Shown: positions 43,677-53,002 of the stretch, in pieces
How the letters are laid out: each line of letters opens with the position of its first letter
Numbering within the stretch: position 1 is the stretch's first letter
Position numbers and translations under genes: made by a program
The notes under the pieces: model-generated
What the model was told of the DNA's origin: nothing
Databases searched by the model: none
What the model saw: only the letters and a program-made list of their open reading frames with translations
From: Halolamina salifodinae
Lineage (GTDB): Archaea > Halobacteriota > Halobacteria > Halobacteriales > Haloferacaceae
Direction of reading: 5' to 3'
Assembly: GCF_017874235.1 (NCBI RefSeq)
Contig: NZ_JAGGLC010000001.1
Span: forward strand, 558,001-622,000
DNA: 64,000 bases

Positions 43677-43715
43677 GCGCAGGGAACGAAGCGGGTGCGC
43701 GACGACCCCCTGCGC
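43677..43715. terminator. Terminator-like hairpin between hisS and its neighbour
   Basis: Perfect 8-bp arms GCGCAGGG (43677-43684) and CCCTGCGC (43708-43715) around a 23-base loop, in the gap downstream of hisS (stop 43756, minus). No T-run follows on either strand, so a role in termination or 3'-end formation is only a guess. Confidence 0.3.
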
Positions 43716-43755
43716 GTAACGGATCCGTCGCCTGTTCGCCGACGGGCAGCGGCGT

Positions 43756-45066
43756 CTACGCGAAGTCCTCGTAGCGTGGCTGCTCGCGGTCGCCGGGGAA
43801 CTCCTCGACCGGCGCGGTGGTCTGGTCGCCGCTCTCCATCTCCTTGACTGTCACCTCGCCGTTCGCGAGGTCCTGTTCGCCGACGATCACGAGCGTCTCG
43901 GCGTTGATCGAGTCGGCGTAGCCCATCTGGGCGCCGAAACTCCGGTCGGACACGTCGGTCTCGACGACGTTCCCCGACGTCCGAAGGTCGCGAGCGACCC
44001 GGGACGCGACCTCGCGGGTGTCGCCGACGCTGAGGACGTAGTAGTCCGTCGAAACCGCCTCCTCGGGGAACACGCCGGCCTCCTGCAGCAGCAGCGGGAG
44101 CGTCGAGTTCATCACGCCCGGCGCGACGCCCACGGCGGGGGTGGGCTGGCCGCCGAACGACTCGATCAGGTCGTCGTAGCGCCCGCCGCCGAAGATGGCC
44201 CGGGAGACCCGACCCTCGGTGTCGAAACACTCGAAGACGACGCCGGTGTAGTAGTCGAGACCCCGCGCCGTACGCAGGGAGACCTCACAGTGCTCCCGGA
44301 CGCCGAAGTCCTCGGCGGCGGAGAGCACCGCCTTGAGGTTCTCGACGGCGGCGGTGAGTTTCGGCCGGTCGACGGCGTCGAGAAGGGCGTCCAGATCCTC
44401 GTTCCCCGCGTCGAGCAGGTCGTCGAACGCCTCGGCGTCCTCGACGGAGAGGCCGGCGTCGGCCAGCAGGCCGAGGTACTCCGCCCGGTCGACCTTTTCG
44501 CTTTTGTCGACCGCTCGGATCGCCTCGGGCACGTCGACATCCTCGTCGAAGTGCCGCAGGAGTTCTCCGAGGATGTCCCGGTGAGAGACGCGAAACTCGA
44601 ACTCCGAGGCCGGGAGGCCGAGTTCGGTCAGCGTGTCGCCCGCGAAGGCGAGGATCTCGGCGTCGGCTTCCGGCTCCGCGGAGCCGAAGATGTCGACGTT
44701 CGTCTGGTAGAACTCACGGAACCGACCCTGCTGGACCTGCTCGTAGCGCCAGAACGGCCGCGTCGAGAACCACTTGATCGGCTTCGAGAGCGCCTGCTGT
44801 TTGGCGACGACCATCCGCGCGACCGTCGGCGTGAGTTCGGGGGTGAGCGACACCTCCCGGCCGCCCTTGTCGGTGAAGTTGTACAGTTCCTCGACGATCC
44901 CCTCGCCGGACTTGTCGACGTACATCTCCACGTCCTCGAGCGCGGGCGTGGCGATCTCCCGGAACCCGTAGCGGCGAGCCACCGCCTCGGTGGTGTCGAT
45001 GACCTCCCGTCGGGCAGCCATCTCGCCGGGGTAGAAGTCCTTGAACCCCTTCAGCCGGTCGTACAT
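43756..45066 (-). CDS. hisS: Histidyl-tRNA synthetase
   Basis: 436 residues of a class II synthetase. Motif 1 region GFKDFYPGEMAARREVI; motif 2 FSTRPFWRYEQVQQGRFREFYQTNVDIFGS; histidine A/B loops RTARGLDYYTGVVFECF; motif 3 FGGGRYDDLIESFGG; then the C-terminal anticodon-binding domain YVLSVGDTREVASRVARDLR. ATG 45066. Monocistronic by position, 42 bases downstream of the PP-loop gene in the same direction. Confidence 0.96.
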   Translation of the reverse strand: MYDRLKGFKDFYPGEMAARREVIDTTEAVARRYGFREIATPALEDVEMYVDKSGEGIVEELYNFTDKGGREVSLTPELTPTVARMVVAKQQALSKPIKWFSTRPFWRYEQVQQGRFREFYQTNVDIFGSAEPEADAEILAFAGDTLTELGLPASEFEFRVSHRDILGELLRHFDEDVDVPEAIRAVDKSEKVDRAEYLGLLADAGLSVEDAEAFDDLLDAGNEDLDALLDAVDRPKLTAAVENLKAVLSAAEDFGVREHCEVSLRTARGLDYYTGVVFECFDTEGRVSRAIFGGGRYDDLIESFGGQPTPAVGVAPGVMNSTLPLLLQEAGVFPEEAVSTDYYVLSVGDTREVASRVARDLRTSGNVVETDVSDRSFGAQMGYADSINAETLVIVGEQDLANGEVTVKEMESGDQTTAPVEEFPGDREQPRYEDFA

Positions 45067-45108
45067 GGCCGAGGGTTCCGGGCGGCCGCGCTTGAATCCT
45101 GTCTTTCG

Positions 45109-45699
45109 CTAAGCCAGCCCGCGGACGATGGTCTGGTCGTGATCCGGGAACACAGCCTCGACGGCCTCGTCGCCGCCGCGCTCGCGGATGATCGCGCGGA
45201 GTTCGCCCTCGTAGTCGGCGCGGGCGATCTCCTCGCTGGGCCCGGTTTCGACGTCGAGTTCTTGCTCGACCAGCCGATCCACGGCGCCGCGACCGAACCC
45301 GGCAAGCGGCGAGAGGTAGTCGATCCCGTGGCGGTCTTCGAGGCTCTGGGCAGTCGCCCGGGAGACGGTCGGCACGCGGTCGTCGCGGCGGGTGCCGTCG
45401 GCGACGGCGATCACGTCCCGGTCGGCGACGACCTCCAGGGCGTGTTCGTGGACGCGCTGGATCCCGTTCCGGGGGTAGCCGTCCTCGATCATGCGGTCGA
45501 CGGCCTCCTCGGCGACCTCGCGGTCGAGTTCCACCGTGTCGAACGGGAACCCAAGCGCGTCGGCGGCGTTGCGGGCGTTCTCGAACTCCTCGGTCACGCC
45601 GAAATGGGCGGTGACGAGGGTCACGTCGTAGAAGCGGTCGAGGATCAGCGCCGCCAGCGAGGAGTCCTTCCCGCCGCTGTAGAGGAGCGCCAGCTCCAT
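45109..45699 (-). CDS. PP-loop ATPase-superfamily protein
   Basis: 196 residues. The N-terminal ALLYSGGKDSSLAALIL is the ATP pyrophosphatase (PP-loop) motif SGGxDS. The remainder (GYPRNGIQRVHEHALEVVADRDVIAVADGTRRDDRVPT) resembles archaeal MJ-type PP-loop proteins of the DUF7411/asparagine-synthase-like group. They adenylate a substrate, often tRNA or a small acid, but the substrate here is unknown. Its start overlaps the PDCD5 stop by one base, so it is in one operon with PDCD5 and S19e. Confidence 0.8.
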   Translation of the reverse strand: MELALLYSGGKDSSLAALILDRFYDVTLVTAHFGVTEEFENARNAADALGFPFDTVELDREVAEEAVDRMIEDGYPRNGIQRVHEHALEVVADRDVIAVADGTRRDDRVPTVSRATAQSLEDRHGIDYLSPLAGFGRGAVDRLVEQELDVETGPSEEIARADYEGELRAIIRERGGDEAVEAVFPDHDQTIVRGLA

Positions 45700-46049
45700 C
45701 AGCGCCGGCGGATGTCGAAGCTCTTCTCTTCGGGTTTCAGCTCACGCAGGATCTGCTTCATCCGGTCCTCGTCGATCTGTCCCTGGATGCGGCCGCTCTG
45801 GGCCAGCGCGGTCACCTGTCGCTTGACTTTCTCGGCGAACTCGGGCTTGCTCATCTCGACGGCGTTGAGCCGCTGGCGCGCGTCGTCGGTGAGATGCTGC
45901 TTGAGCAGCGCGTCCTGCTGGGCCTGCGCGCGCTCCTGCTGCTCCTGGGCGGCCTGTTGGGTCCCCTCGCCGCCGGTCTGCTCCTGGAGCTCCTCGAGTC
46001 GCTCCTGTCGAAGCTGTTCGAGCCGGTCCTCCTCGGAGTTTCCACTCAT
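45699..46049 (-). CDS. PDCD5-family DNA-binding protein
   Basis: 116 residues. A Glu/Gln-rich N-terminal helix ([18 protein letters not shown], then a Q-run) is followed by the compact three-helix core [35 protein letters not shown] and [16 protein letters not shown]. The archaeal homologue of eukaryal PDCD5/TFAR19 is a small double-stranded-DNA or RNA-associated protein. Typical operon partner of S19e, 42 bases upstream. Confidence 0.93.
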   Translation of the reverse strand: MSGNSEEDRLEQLRQERLEELQEQTGGEGTQQAAQEQQERAQAQQDALLKQHLTDDARQRLNAVEMSKPEFAEKVKRQVTALAQSGRIQGQIDEDRMKQILRELKPEEKSFDIRRR

Positions 46050-46091
46050 AGACGTACGTTACTGCTCTCTCCGCAAAACGGTTGCGACGTT

Positions 46092-46547
46092 TCAGGCGTA
46101 CTTCTGGAGCTCGGGACGGTCGAGGTCTTCGAGCGTCTCGCCAGCGGTGGTGTCGAGCAGGCTGCGGCCGTCGTCGGTCACGCGTCGCCCCTCCCCCTTC
46201 GCGGTCTCGAGGAGGCCCTCGTCCTCCAGCTGCTGGAGCGCGGTGCGGATGATCTTTCGCGAGCCACCGGTGTGGTGGCTGCCGGAGACGCGGTAGCGCG
46301 TCGATCCCTGCTTGGAGCCGCCGTACTCGGTGGCGAGTCGCTCGACACCGACCGGCCCCCGGATCGCGACCTTCCGCAGCAAGCTGGCTGCGCGAACGTG
46401 CCAGAAGTCGTCCTGCTGGGGCGGGAGTTCGCGGTCGACGCTGGTCTTGGTGAACTCCACCCAGTCGGGTTCCTCGATACGGCCGTCGAGCTCCTCGGCG
46501 AGGGCCTCGATGAGGTCCTCTGCCGGTACGTCGTAGAGGGTTGCCAT
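46092..46547 (-). CDS. rps19e: 30S ribosomal protein S19e
   Basis: 151 residues: DWVEFTKTSVDRELPPQQDDFWHVRAASLLRKVAIRGPVGVERLATEYGG, GGSRKIIRTALQQLEDEGL and GRRVTDDGRSLLD are typical S19e blocks (winged-helix fold). First gene of an S19e-PDCD5-PP-loop unit. ATG 46547. Confidence 0.97.
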   Translation of the reverse strand: MATLYDVPAEDLIEALAEELDGRIEEPDWVEFTKTSVDRELPPQQDDFWHVRAASLLRKVAIRGPVGVERLATEYGGSKQGSTRYRVSGSHHTGGSRKIIRTALQQLEDEGLLETAKGEGRRVTDDGRSLLDTTAGETLEDLDRPELQKYA

Positions 46548-46604
46548 AGGGAGGATTTCTTTCCTGCTCCGGATAAACCCATCGTATCGGCCTGCCTACG
46601 GGGG

Positions 46605-47633
46605 TCAGGTACGTGCACCGGCACCCACCGTCCCCATCACGACGCCGCCGATGGCGATGGGTACCCAGAACACCGCGCCGCGGAAGATGACCACCGCTGC
46701 GAGCGCGACCGACTTGGTGACGCCGGACAGCGGCGCCGCCACGAGCAGGAAGACGAGCACGGCCTCGATCCCGCCGGCGCCGCCGGGCAGCGGCGTCATC
46801 CCCGCGATGGCGCCGATGGGGACGACGAACATCACGACCGGGAAGCTGACTGGCTCCCCGATGGCCTGAAACGCCAGCCAGAGCCCGAGCATCTGGAGGA
46901 ACCACCCCAGCCCGGAGAACCCTAGCGCGAGCGCGAGCCCCCGGGGGTTGGTTGCGACGCGCTCGATAGCCTCGAAGAAGTGGCTCACGCGGCGCTTGAT
47001 CCCCTGCCGACCGGGATCGGAGACGCGCGGGACGTGCTCGCCGGCCCACTCGGCCACGCGGGAAAAGAGGTTCACGACGCCGGCTTCGAGCCGTTCGTGG
47101 CTCCGCCACGCGACCGCGAGACCGCCGCCGACGACGACGGCGAGGGCGACGACGACGGTCGCCGCCGTCTCGAGGCGGTCGCCGAGCGTGGTCGTGCTGG
47201 CGAAGTAGGCGACGCCCACGAGCGCCAGCGATATCGAGGGGACGAAGTTCAGCGTGTCGACGCTCGCGATGGCCGCCAGCCCGGTGCCGTACTCGGTGTC
47301 GGTGACCTCAGAGATGAGGAGGGCGGTCACCGGCTCTCCGCCGGCCTGCCCGAAGGGGGTGACGTTGTTGTTGAACGTCGCGCCGGCGAACACGAGGAAG
47401 GTCTGGAGGGGCGAGACCGACTCCCCGAGCACGCCGAGCACGGTCCGGAGCGCCAGCCCCCACGCGAACAGCCAGCCGACGGTGACGACGATGACCAGCC
47501 CCACCGTCGATCTATCGGCCTGTCCGAGGTACTGGAGCAGGTCGCCGACGCCCACGAAGTAGAGCAGCAGCGCGAGCACGGCGACCGCCCCGGCGAACCC
47601 AACCAGCGTCGTCTTCAGCCGGTCGGTCTCCAT
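46605..47633 (-). CDS. Flippase-like / LPG-synthase-TM (UPF0104) membrane protein
   Basis: 342 residues with about eight membrane segments. It has the family motifs FLVFAGATFNNNVTPFGQAGGEPVTALL and GMTPLPGGAGGIEAVLVFLL. Relatives include the lysylphosphatidylglycerol-synthase transmembrane domain and flippase-like UPF0104 proteins, so a lipid- or glycolipid-handling role is plausible. Start at ATG 47633, before the first helix; upstream codons in frame overlap the divergent thiL promoter. Substrate unknown. Confidence 0.85.
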   Translation of the reverse strand: METDRLKTTLVGFAGAVAVLALLLYFVGVGDLLQYLGQADRSTVGLVIVVTVGWLFAWGLALRTVLGVLGESVSPLQTFLVFAGATFNNNVTPFGQAGGEPVTALLISEVTDTEYGTGLAAIASVDTLNFVPSISLALVGVAYFASTTTLGDRLETAATVVVALAVVVGGGLAVAWRSHERLEAGVVNLFSRVAEWAGEHVPRVSDPGRQGIKRRVSHFFEAIERVATNPRGLALALGFSGLGWFLQMLGLWLAFQAIGEPVSFPVVMFVVPIGAIAGMTPLPGGAGGIEAVLVFLLVAAPLSGVTKSVALAAVVIFRGAVFWVPIAIGGVVMGTVGAGART

Positions 47634-47722
47634 GGCCGGTGGAACTCCCGGCGAGCGTTTCAACCCTCCGATGGCGACCCTCGACGCCGGCCCTTTATCG
47701 GCGCGCCCCACCAGTCGACCCC

Positions 47723-48598
47723 ATGGACGAGCGCGACGCGCTGGCGACGCTGGCGGCGACCCTCCCCGCGGCCGGCGACGACGCCGCCGTCATCGACGGG
47801 CTGGCGATCACGACGGATATGCTCCACGAGCGGGCGGACTTCCCCGACGGCACTACCCGCGAGACCGCCGGCTGGCGCGCCGTCGGCGCCTCGCTCTCGG
47901 ATCTGGCGGCGATGGGCGCCGACGCCACCTGCGCTGTCGCGGTGTACGCCGCCCCCGAGTTCGACGAGAAGGAACTGGCGGCGTTCGTACGGGGCGCCAG
48001 CGAGGTCTGTGAACTGGTCGACGCCGAGTACGTCGGCGGCGACCTCGACCAGCACACGGAGTTCACGACCGCGACGACCGCCGTCGGGCGCGTCGAGGAG
48101 CCACTCCGCCGCGACGGCGCCGAACCCGGCGACGCGATCTGTGTGACTGGCGAACTCGGTCGAACTGCCGCCGCGCTGCGTCGGTTCGCCGCCGGCGACG
48201 CCGAATCCGGGAACGATCTGTTCCGGTTCACTCCGCGCGTGGCGGCCGGGCGTGCGCTCCGCGGCCACGCAAGCGCCGCGATGGACTCCAGCGACGGCCT
48301 CGCGCGCTCGCTCCACCAGATGGCCGACGCGAGCGACTGTGGCTTCGCCATCGAGTGGGATCGGCTCCCGGTCCACTCGGCCGTCGACGCCGTCGCCGAG
48401 AGCGAGGCCGACCGCCGGGAGTGTGCGGCCCACGTCGGCGAGGACTTCGAACTCGTGTTCACGACGCCGGATCCGGACGCGGCGCTGGCGGCAGTCGAAG
48501 AAGCAGGGACGGCAGCGACCGTAATCGGCGAGGTGACTGAGGAGGGCGTCGTCGCCGACGGCAAGCCGTTACCGGACCGGGGCTACACCCACGGGTAG
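47723..48598 (+). CDS. thiL: Thiamine-monophosphate kinase
   Basis: 291 residues, shorter than bacterial ThiL. AIR-synthase-like ATP-binding fold: GDDAAVIDGLAITTDMLHE with Mg ligands, VGASLSDLAAMGADATCAV, YVGGDLDQHTEFTTATTAVG, and AMDSSDGLARSLHQM. It phosphorylates TMP to TPP. ATG 47723 gives a promoter-side gap of 89 bases to the divergent flippase-like gene. Its stop lies 1 base from the convergent protease stop. Confidence 0.93.
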   Translation: MDERDALATLAATLPAAGDDAAVIDGLAITTDMLHERADFPDGTTRETAGWRAVGASLSDLAAMGADATCAVAVYAAPEFDEKELAAFVRGASEVCELVDAEYVGGDLDQHTEFTTATTAVGRVEEPLRRDGAEPGDAICVTGELGRTAAALRRFAAGDAESGNDLFRFTPRVAAGRALRGHASAAMDSSDGLARSLHQMADASDCGFAIEWDRLPVHSAVDAVAESEADRRECAAHVGEDFELVFTTPDPDAALAAVEEAGTAATVIGEVTEEGVVADGKPLPDRGYTHG

Positions 48599-48599
48599 C

Positions 48600-49745
48600 T
48601 CAGACGGTCACGATCTCGATCGGCACCGTGAGGAAACAGAGCGCGCCGAGCGCGAACGTGAGCGCGCCCACGAGGGTTCGTTTCCAGCCCAGCGGCGACT
48701 CGTCGATGGGGTTCGCCGACCCGCCGAAGGAGACGAACAGCGTGATGACCCCCCAGAGCAGCCAGAGGCCCACCGAGTTCTGCATCCCCAGATCGCGGAC
48801 GTACCAGAGGTAGCCCGCGAGGCCGAACAGCGTGCCGGGCACGAGCGCGGCGACGGTCTCCTGGCGCTGCCCGAGTACCGCGCGGACGATATGCCCGCCG
48901 TCGAGTTGGCCGACCGGCAGGAGGTTCAACACGGTGAAGAACATCCCGATCCAGCCACCCATCACGACCGGGTGGACCGCCTTGCTCGGGTCGTTGTAGC
49001 TGGTGCCCTGCCCCAGCGCGTCGGCGATCAGGTCGAGCAGCGGTGGGTTGTGGAAGACGATTGCCTGCCCGCTTCCCTCCAGCACGCGCTGGGGCACCGT
49101 AATCGGATCGAGCGAGACGCCGACGGCGGTGACGACGATAGTCGCCGCCAGCCCCGCTAGCGGCCCCGCGGCGCCGATGTCGAACAGCGCCTCGCGGTCG
49201 GGAACTCGGCTTCGCATCCGGATCACCGCGCCCATCGTCCCGAACGGAACGTAAAAGGGGATGACGTACGGCAGGCTCACGTCGACGCCGTGCCAGCGCC
49301 CGGCGACGTAGTGGCCCATCTCGTGGGTCAGGAGGACGCCCAGCACCGCGGCAGTGAACGGCCACGCCGAAAGCAGCAGGAGGGGGTTCTCGAGAATCGC
49401 CGACGGCGGCGTGTAGTACCAGACCGTAGCGCCGACGAACATCGTCGTGAATATCGTCGCCAGCAGGAGGCCGGCGTTGACCGCAGGGTTCCCGGAGGTG
49501 CCAGTGGGCGCACCCAGCGGCCGGGCGACGAGCACGTCGTTGCCGGCCTGATCCGTCGAGAACTGGAGTTCGTAGCCCGCTTCCTCGAAGGTCGGGACGA
49601 GCTCCTCGGCCAGTCGCGAGCGCGGGACGAGCGACTCGCCGTGATACCGGATACGGTCGCCGTCGCGGCGAACCGCAGTCAGGTGGAACCACGCGTCGAG
49701 CGCGTCCGGGTGGGGGACCTCCTCGGACCCGGCTCTGTCTGCCAT
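48600..49745 (-). CDS. Site-2 protease family membrane metalloprotease
   Basis: 381 residues. A soluble N-terminal domain (about 1-85) precedes several membrane helices. The zinc site is HEMGH (residues 141-145) with the distal NLLPVGQLDGGH (Asp). Family members perform intramembrane cleavage of regulators. Start set at ATG 49745; an upstream in-frame extension to 49907 would overlap the neighbouring gene. Confidence 0.9.
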   Translation of the reverse strand: MADRAGSEEVPHPDALDAWFHLTAVRRDGDRIRYHGESLVPRSRLAEELVPTFEEAGYELQFSTDQAGNDVLVARPLGAPTGTSGNPAVNAGLLLATIFTTMFVGATVWYYTPPSAILENPLLLLSAWPFTAAVLGVLLTHEMGHYVAGRWHGVDVSLPYVIPFYVPFGTMGAVIRMRSRVPDREALFDIGAAGPLAGLAATIVVTAVGVSLDPITVPQRVLEGSGQAIVFHNPPLLDLIADALGQGTSYNDPSKAVHPVVMGGWIGMFFTVLNLLPVGQLDGGHIVRAVLGQRQETVAALVPGTLFGLAGYLWYVRDLGMQNSVGLWLLWGVITLFVSFGGSANPIDESPLGWKRTLVGALTFALGALCFLTVPIEIVTV

Positions 49746-49861
49746 CGGTTTGGGTTGCCGTCGCTCGCGCATAAGACTTGGCTCCGGAGAAGCGGGGGAC
49801 CGTAGGAGAGCGTCGTGGGGGACCGTCAGCGGGGGTGCGGAACCGCGTTGTGGGTGGCCCG

Positions 49862-50125
49862 TCAGGCCGTCTCGACGCGCCACGTGGTCGCGCTCGTGTA
49901 CGACCACTTCTCGACTTCGAGGTCGGCGGCGGCGTCGCTCAGCTTCACCATCAGCGCGCCGATCTCTTTGGGCGAGAGGTCGACGTCGTCGGCGATGAAC
50001 TTCGACTTGAAGTACATCTCGCCGTCGTCGACCTTCTCGCGCAGGTAGCGCGTGAGTCGCTCCTCTTTCGAGAGATCGTCGGCCGCGGTCACGCCGTCAG
50101 TGGAGGGGTTCCGAGTTGCGCTCAT
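49862..50125 (-). CDS. DUF7123-like haloarchaeal conserved protein
   Basis: 87 residues from ATG 50125 (MSATRNPSTDG). RYLREKVDDGEMYFKSKFIADDVDLSPKEIGALM looks like a winged-helix/DNA-binding-type helix bundle, and EVEKWSYTSATTWRVE is a conserved tail I associate with DUF7123. No catalytic residues. Small regulatory protein is a guess. Confidence 0.7.
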   Translation of the reverse strand: MSATRNPSTDGVTAADDLSKEERLTRYLREKVDDGEMYFKSKFIADDVDLSPKEIGALMVKLSDAAADLEVEKWSYTSATTWRVETA

Positions 50126-50161
50126 TGGTGTTCTCCTCACTCAGGCCCATGGCCTAAGGGG

Positions 50162-50170
50162 GCATATAAA
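50162..50170 (-). promoter_or_regulatory. TATA-like box upstream of the DUF7123-like gene
   Basis: Minus strand tttatatgc, about 40 bases before ATG 50125, implying a short leader. The rest of the 257-base gap 50126-50382 holds a loose inverted pair GAACCGT...ACGGTTC (in 50236-50286) and an AT-rich patch (gtagaaatctgtagaaagtttac) but no recognised gene. Confidence 0.45.
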
Positions 50171-50382
50171 CTCCAGACCGTCCACCGGAGTTCGGGCGGT
50201 TTCAGGCGAACCGAACCGGGAAATAGACGTGAAACGAACCGTTCACGAAGCTCGTAGAAATCTGTAGAAAGTTTACAAACGGTTCTGCAGCCGTAACTCT
50301 GGGTCGGAGACCGGACGGATCAAGCCGCCGGTCCAGGCCGAACTACTCCCGTTCGAGCGCTCGATCAGCACCGGCCGCGGGG

Positions 50383-51168
50383 TCACGCGCGGTCGTGGAC
50401 CCAGAACTCCTCGTCCTGCGTGGTCTCTTTCTTGAACAGCGGTACCTCGTCCTTGAGGCGGTCGATACCGTCCTCGACGGTCCGGAACGCCTCCCGGCGG
50501 TGGCCCGCGAGCACGACGACGAACACGATGTCCTCGCCGTCGACGACGACGCCCGTGCGGTGGTGGAACAGTACCTCGAACACGCCCTCGCGCTCCTCGA
50601 GTTCGCTCGCGATGGCTGCCATCCGCTGCTCGGCGACGCCCTCGTACTTCTCGAACTTGAGGTGGGTCGTGGGGCTGTCGTCCTCGGCGTCTTTCGCCCG
50701 CACGCGGCCGGTAAACGTCGCGATAGCACCCGAGCGTTCGGCCAGCGGTGACTGTTTGGCCTCGTCGACGAGCGACTCAAGCGTGACGTGTGGGTCGAGA
50801 TCGTCCAGTTCCGCGGCGAGCGTGTCGGGATCGATGTCGCTCGCGTCGTCGACGCGGTGGTACACGTCGCCGGGCACCTCCGCGTTGCCGATCACGACCG
50901 TCGGGAGTCGGAGCTTCGAGAACCCCGAGACGACGGTGTAGTCGTACTCGGCCGCAAGCGAGTCCAGCAGGTCCGAGAACGAGCGACCGTCGCCCGCAGC
51001 GGTCCAGTCGCCGTCTTCGGTGAGTTCGAAGCGGCCGTCGACGCCGTCGTCGGCGTCGATACCGGCCGATTCGGTTCGGCCGACGGTCGCGACCCGACCG
51101 TCGAATCGGTCGGCGACGGCGTCCCGGATCCCGGCCGCGCCGGGGCCGATGATGGAGAGTGTCTGCAT
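50383..51168 (-). CDS. moaE: MobB-like/MoaE fusion, molybdopterin synthase large subunit
   Basis: 261 residues. The C-terminal ~115 residues are MoaE: IATFTGRVRAKDAEDD, HLKFEKYEGVAEQRM, RTGVVVDGEDIVFVVVLAGHRREAF and VPLFKKETTQDEEFWV with the catalytic lysines. It converts precursor Z to molybdopterin with MoaD. The N-terminal ~145 residues align with MobB by layout, but the P-loop reads IIGPGAAGIRDA, lacking the Walker Lys and Ser/Thr, so nucleotide binding is doubtful. ATG 51168 starts exactly at that domain. Confidence 0.88.
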   Translation of the reverse strand: MQTLSIIGPGAAGIRDAVADRFDGRVATVGRTESAGIDADDGVDGRFELTEDGDWTAAGDGRSFSDLLDSLAAEYDYTVVSGFSKLRLPTVVIGNAEVPGDVYHRVDDASDIDPDTLAAELDDLDPHVTLESLVDEAKQSPLAERSGAIATFTGRVRAKDAEDDSPTTHLKFEKYEGVAEQRMAAIASELEEREGVFEVLFHHRTGVVVDGEDIVFVVVLAGHRREAFRTVEDGIDRLKDEVPLFKKETTQDEEFWVHDRA

Positions 51169-51292
51169 ATGGGAGTGGCCGGGGGCGACCGGCTTAGACC
51201 TTTGCTCACGGCGACCGAGCGACCGGTTTCCACCGGAGTTGCGCGGTGATCCATAGATACAACTGCGTGCTGTTCGAGCAGCAACCCACAGA

Positions 51293-52993
51293 ATGAATCT
51301 CGTGCCCGTCGGCATCGCACTCGTAGCCGCCGGGGTGGTGCTCTGTGCCGTCGCGCTGCTCACTGGCACCCGCCGTGATGAGTCGGTTGCGGTCCCGTTC
51401 GCGGTGATGGCCAGCGTGACAGGCGTCGGCGCCGCGGCGCTGGGTGGCGCCGTTCTCACAGGGCAGTCAGCAGCGGCGCTGACCGCCGTCGCGATCAGCG
51501 TCTGCCTCCTGTTCCCGGTGCCGTGGCTGGTGTTCTCGCTGCGCTACATTGGACAGAGCGAGTCGGTTTCCTCGACGCTCGTGGCGGTACTGGCGCTGCC
51601 GGTGGTGTGTGGTCTCCTGGCGACCGGGGCCATCTTCGCCGCGCAGTCCTTCCCGTGGTTCATGCTCCCGTCCCGACAGACCGCCAGCGGTCCCGTGGCC
51701 GCCGTCGTCATCCTCCTGACGATGGTCCGGTGGGTCGCGATTCTCTACGCCGGCGGAGTGACGATCATCGCCAGCGGCCTGCTGCTGTGGACGTTCCATC
51801 GCTATGACTACCTTGACAGCACTACTGGCACCCTGATCGGGACGTTCGGAACGGTGCCGTGGATCTCGATCCTGCTGGGGTTCCAGATGGCCGGCGGCGG
51901 GCGGCTCGCGCTCCCGCGGATCGCCGTCCTCGGCTTCCTGATCGGCGCCGTAACCGCCGCGGGCGCCGTCAGCCACGGTGGACTGTTCGACCGGGTGCCC
52001 GCCGCAGGCAACGTCGGCCCACGGACACTGTTCGACGAGTTGGAGGAGGTCGTCGTCGTGACCGACGACGAGGGGAGCGTCGTTACGCTGAACGCGGCTG
52101 CGGAGTCCAAAGTGAACGCCGTCACCGTCGGCGTCGACATGGAGCGAGTGCTCGACGCGTCGCTCGATGCCCTCCACGAGACCAGCACCGTCGCGCTCCG
52201 GACCGAGGACGGCCGCCGGCTGTTCGAGCCGACGCTCTCCCCGGTGACAGACCAGCGCGACCGAAGGCTGGGCTACGCCATCGTGCTCAGAGACGTGACC
52301 GGCCGGACGACCCGCCAGCAGCGCCTCGAAGTGTTCAACCGGGTGCTCCGGCACAACCTCCGGAACGATATGAACGTGGTGCTGGGCCACGCTCAGCGGC
52401 TCCGAACCGAACACAGCGACGACGCCGTCACCGAGAGCGCTGAGACGGTTCTCGACACCGGCCGGCGACTGCTGCAGTTCGCCGAGAAGGCCCAGACGGC
52501 CGAACAGCTGATGAGCGGCGGCGAGGCCACGACCCGGGAACTGCGCCTCGAGGTGTTGGTGAGCACCGCGCTCGGTAGCATCGACGAGAGCGAGACGGTC
52601 GATCGGGACCACGATATCCCCGGCGATATCGTCATCGACGCGCCCCCGGAGCTACTCAAGCGGGCGCTGAGTAACCTCGTCGAGAACGCCGTTGAACACA
52701 ACGACCGCGAGCGGCCCTGGGTCCGTGTCCGTGCCTCCTACGACGCCGACCGGGCGTATCCGCTCCACATCGCGGTGGCGGACGACGGGCCGACCATCCC
52801 CGACCACGAGCGAAAGGTGATCGAGGCGAGAACCGAGACCCCCCTCAAGCACGGGTCGGGGATGGGGCTCTGGGTCGTCCGCTGGGCGGTCACGCAGTTG
52901 GGCGGCGAGATCGGGTTCACCGAGCGGGACCCCCGCGGGACCAGCGTCGTGCTGCGGCTCCCCCACACGAGATGCACCGACGACGAAGCGTAG
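51293..52993 (+). CDS. Membrane sensor histidine kinase
   Basis: 566 residues. Seven hydrophobic segments fill residues 1-240 (a 7TM-like sensor). A PAS-like domain follows (LFDELEEVVVVTDDEGSVVTLNAAAESK), then an H-box VLRHNLRNDMNVVLGHAQ with the phosphoacceptor His, and a HATPase_c domain (LLKRALSNLVENAVEHN, VADDGPTIP, HGSGMGLWVVRWAV). No response-regulator gene adjoins it. The stimulus is unknown. Confidence 0.9.
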   Translation: MNLVPVGIALVAAGVVLCAVALLTGTRRDESVAVPFAVMASVTGVGAAALGGAVLTGQSAAALTAVAISVCLLFPVPWLVFSLRYIGQSESVSSTLVAVLALPVVCGLLATGAIFAAQSFPWFMLPSRQTASGPVAAVVILLTMVRWVAILYAGGVTIIASGLLLWTFHRYDYLDSTTGTLIGTFGTVPWISILLGFQMAGGGRLALPRIAVLGFLIGAVTAAGAVSHGGLFDRVPAAGNVGPRTLFDELEEVVVVTDDEGSVVTLNAAAESKVNAVTVGVDMERVLDASLDALHETSTVALRTEDGRRLFEPTLSPVTDQRDRRLGYAIVLRDVTGRTTRQQRLEVFNRVLRHNLRNDMNVVLGHAQRLRTEHSDDAVTESAETVLDTGRRLLQFAEKAQTAEQLMSGGEATTRELRLEVLVSTALGSIDESETVDRDHDIPGDIVIDAPPELLKRALSNLVENAVEHNDRERPWVRVRASYDADRAYPLHIAVADDGPTIPDHERKVIEARTETPLKHGSGMGLWVVRWAVTQLGGEIGFTERDPRGTSVVLRLPHTRCTDDEA

Positions 52994-53002
52994 CCGCGAT
53001 CA

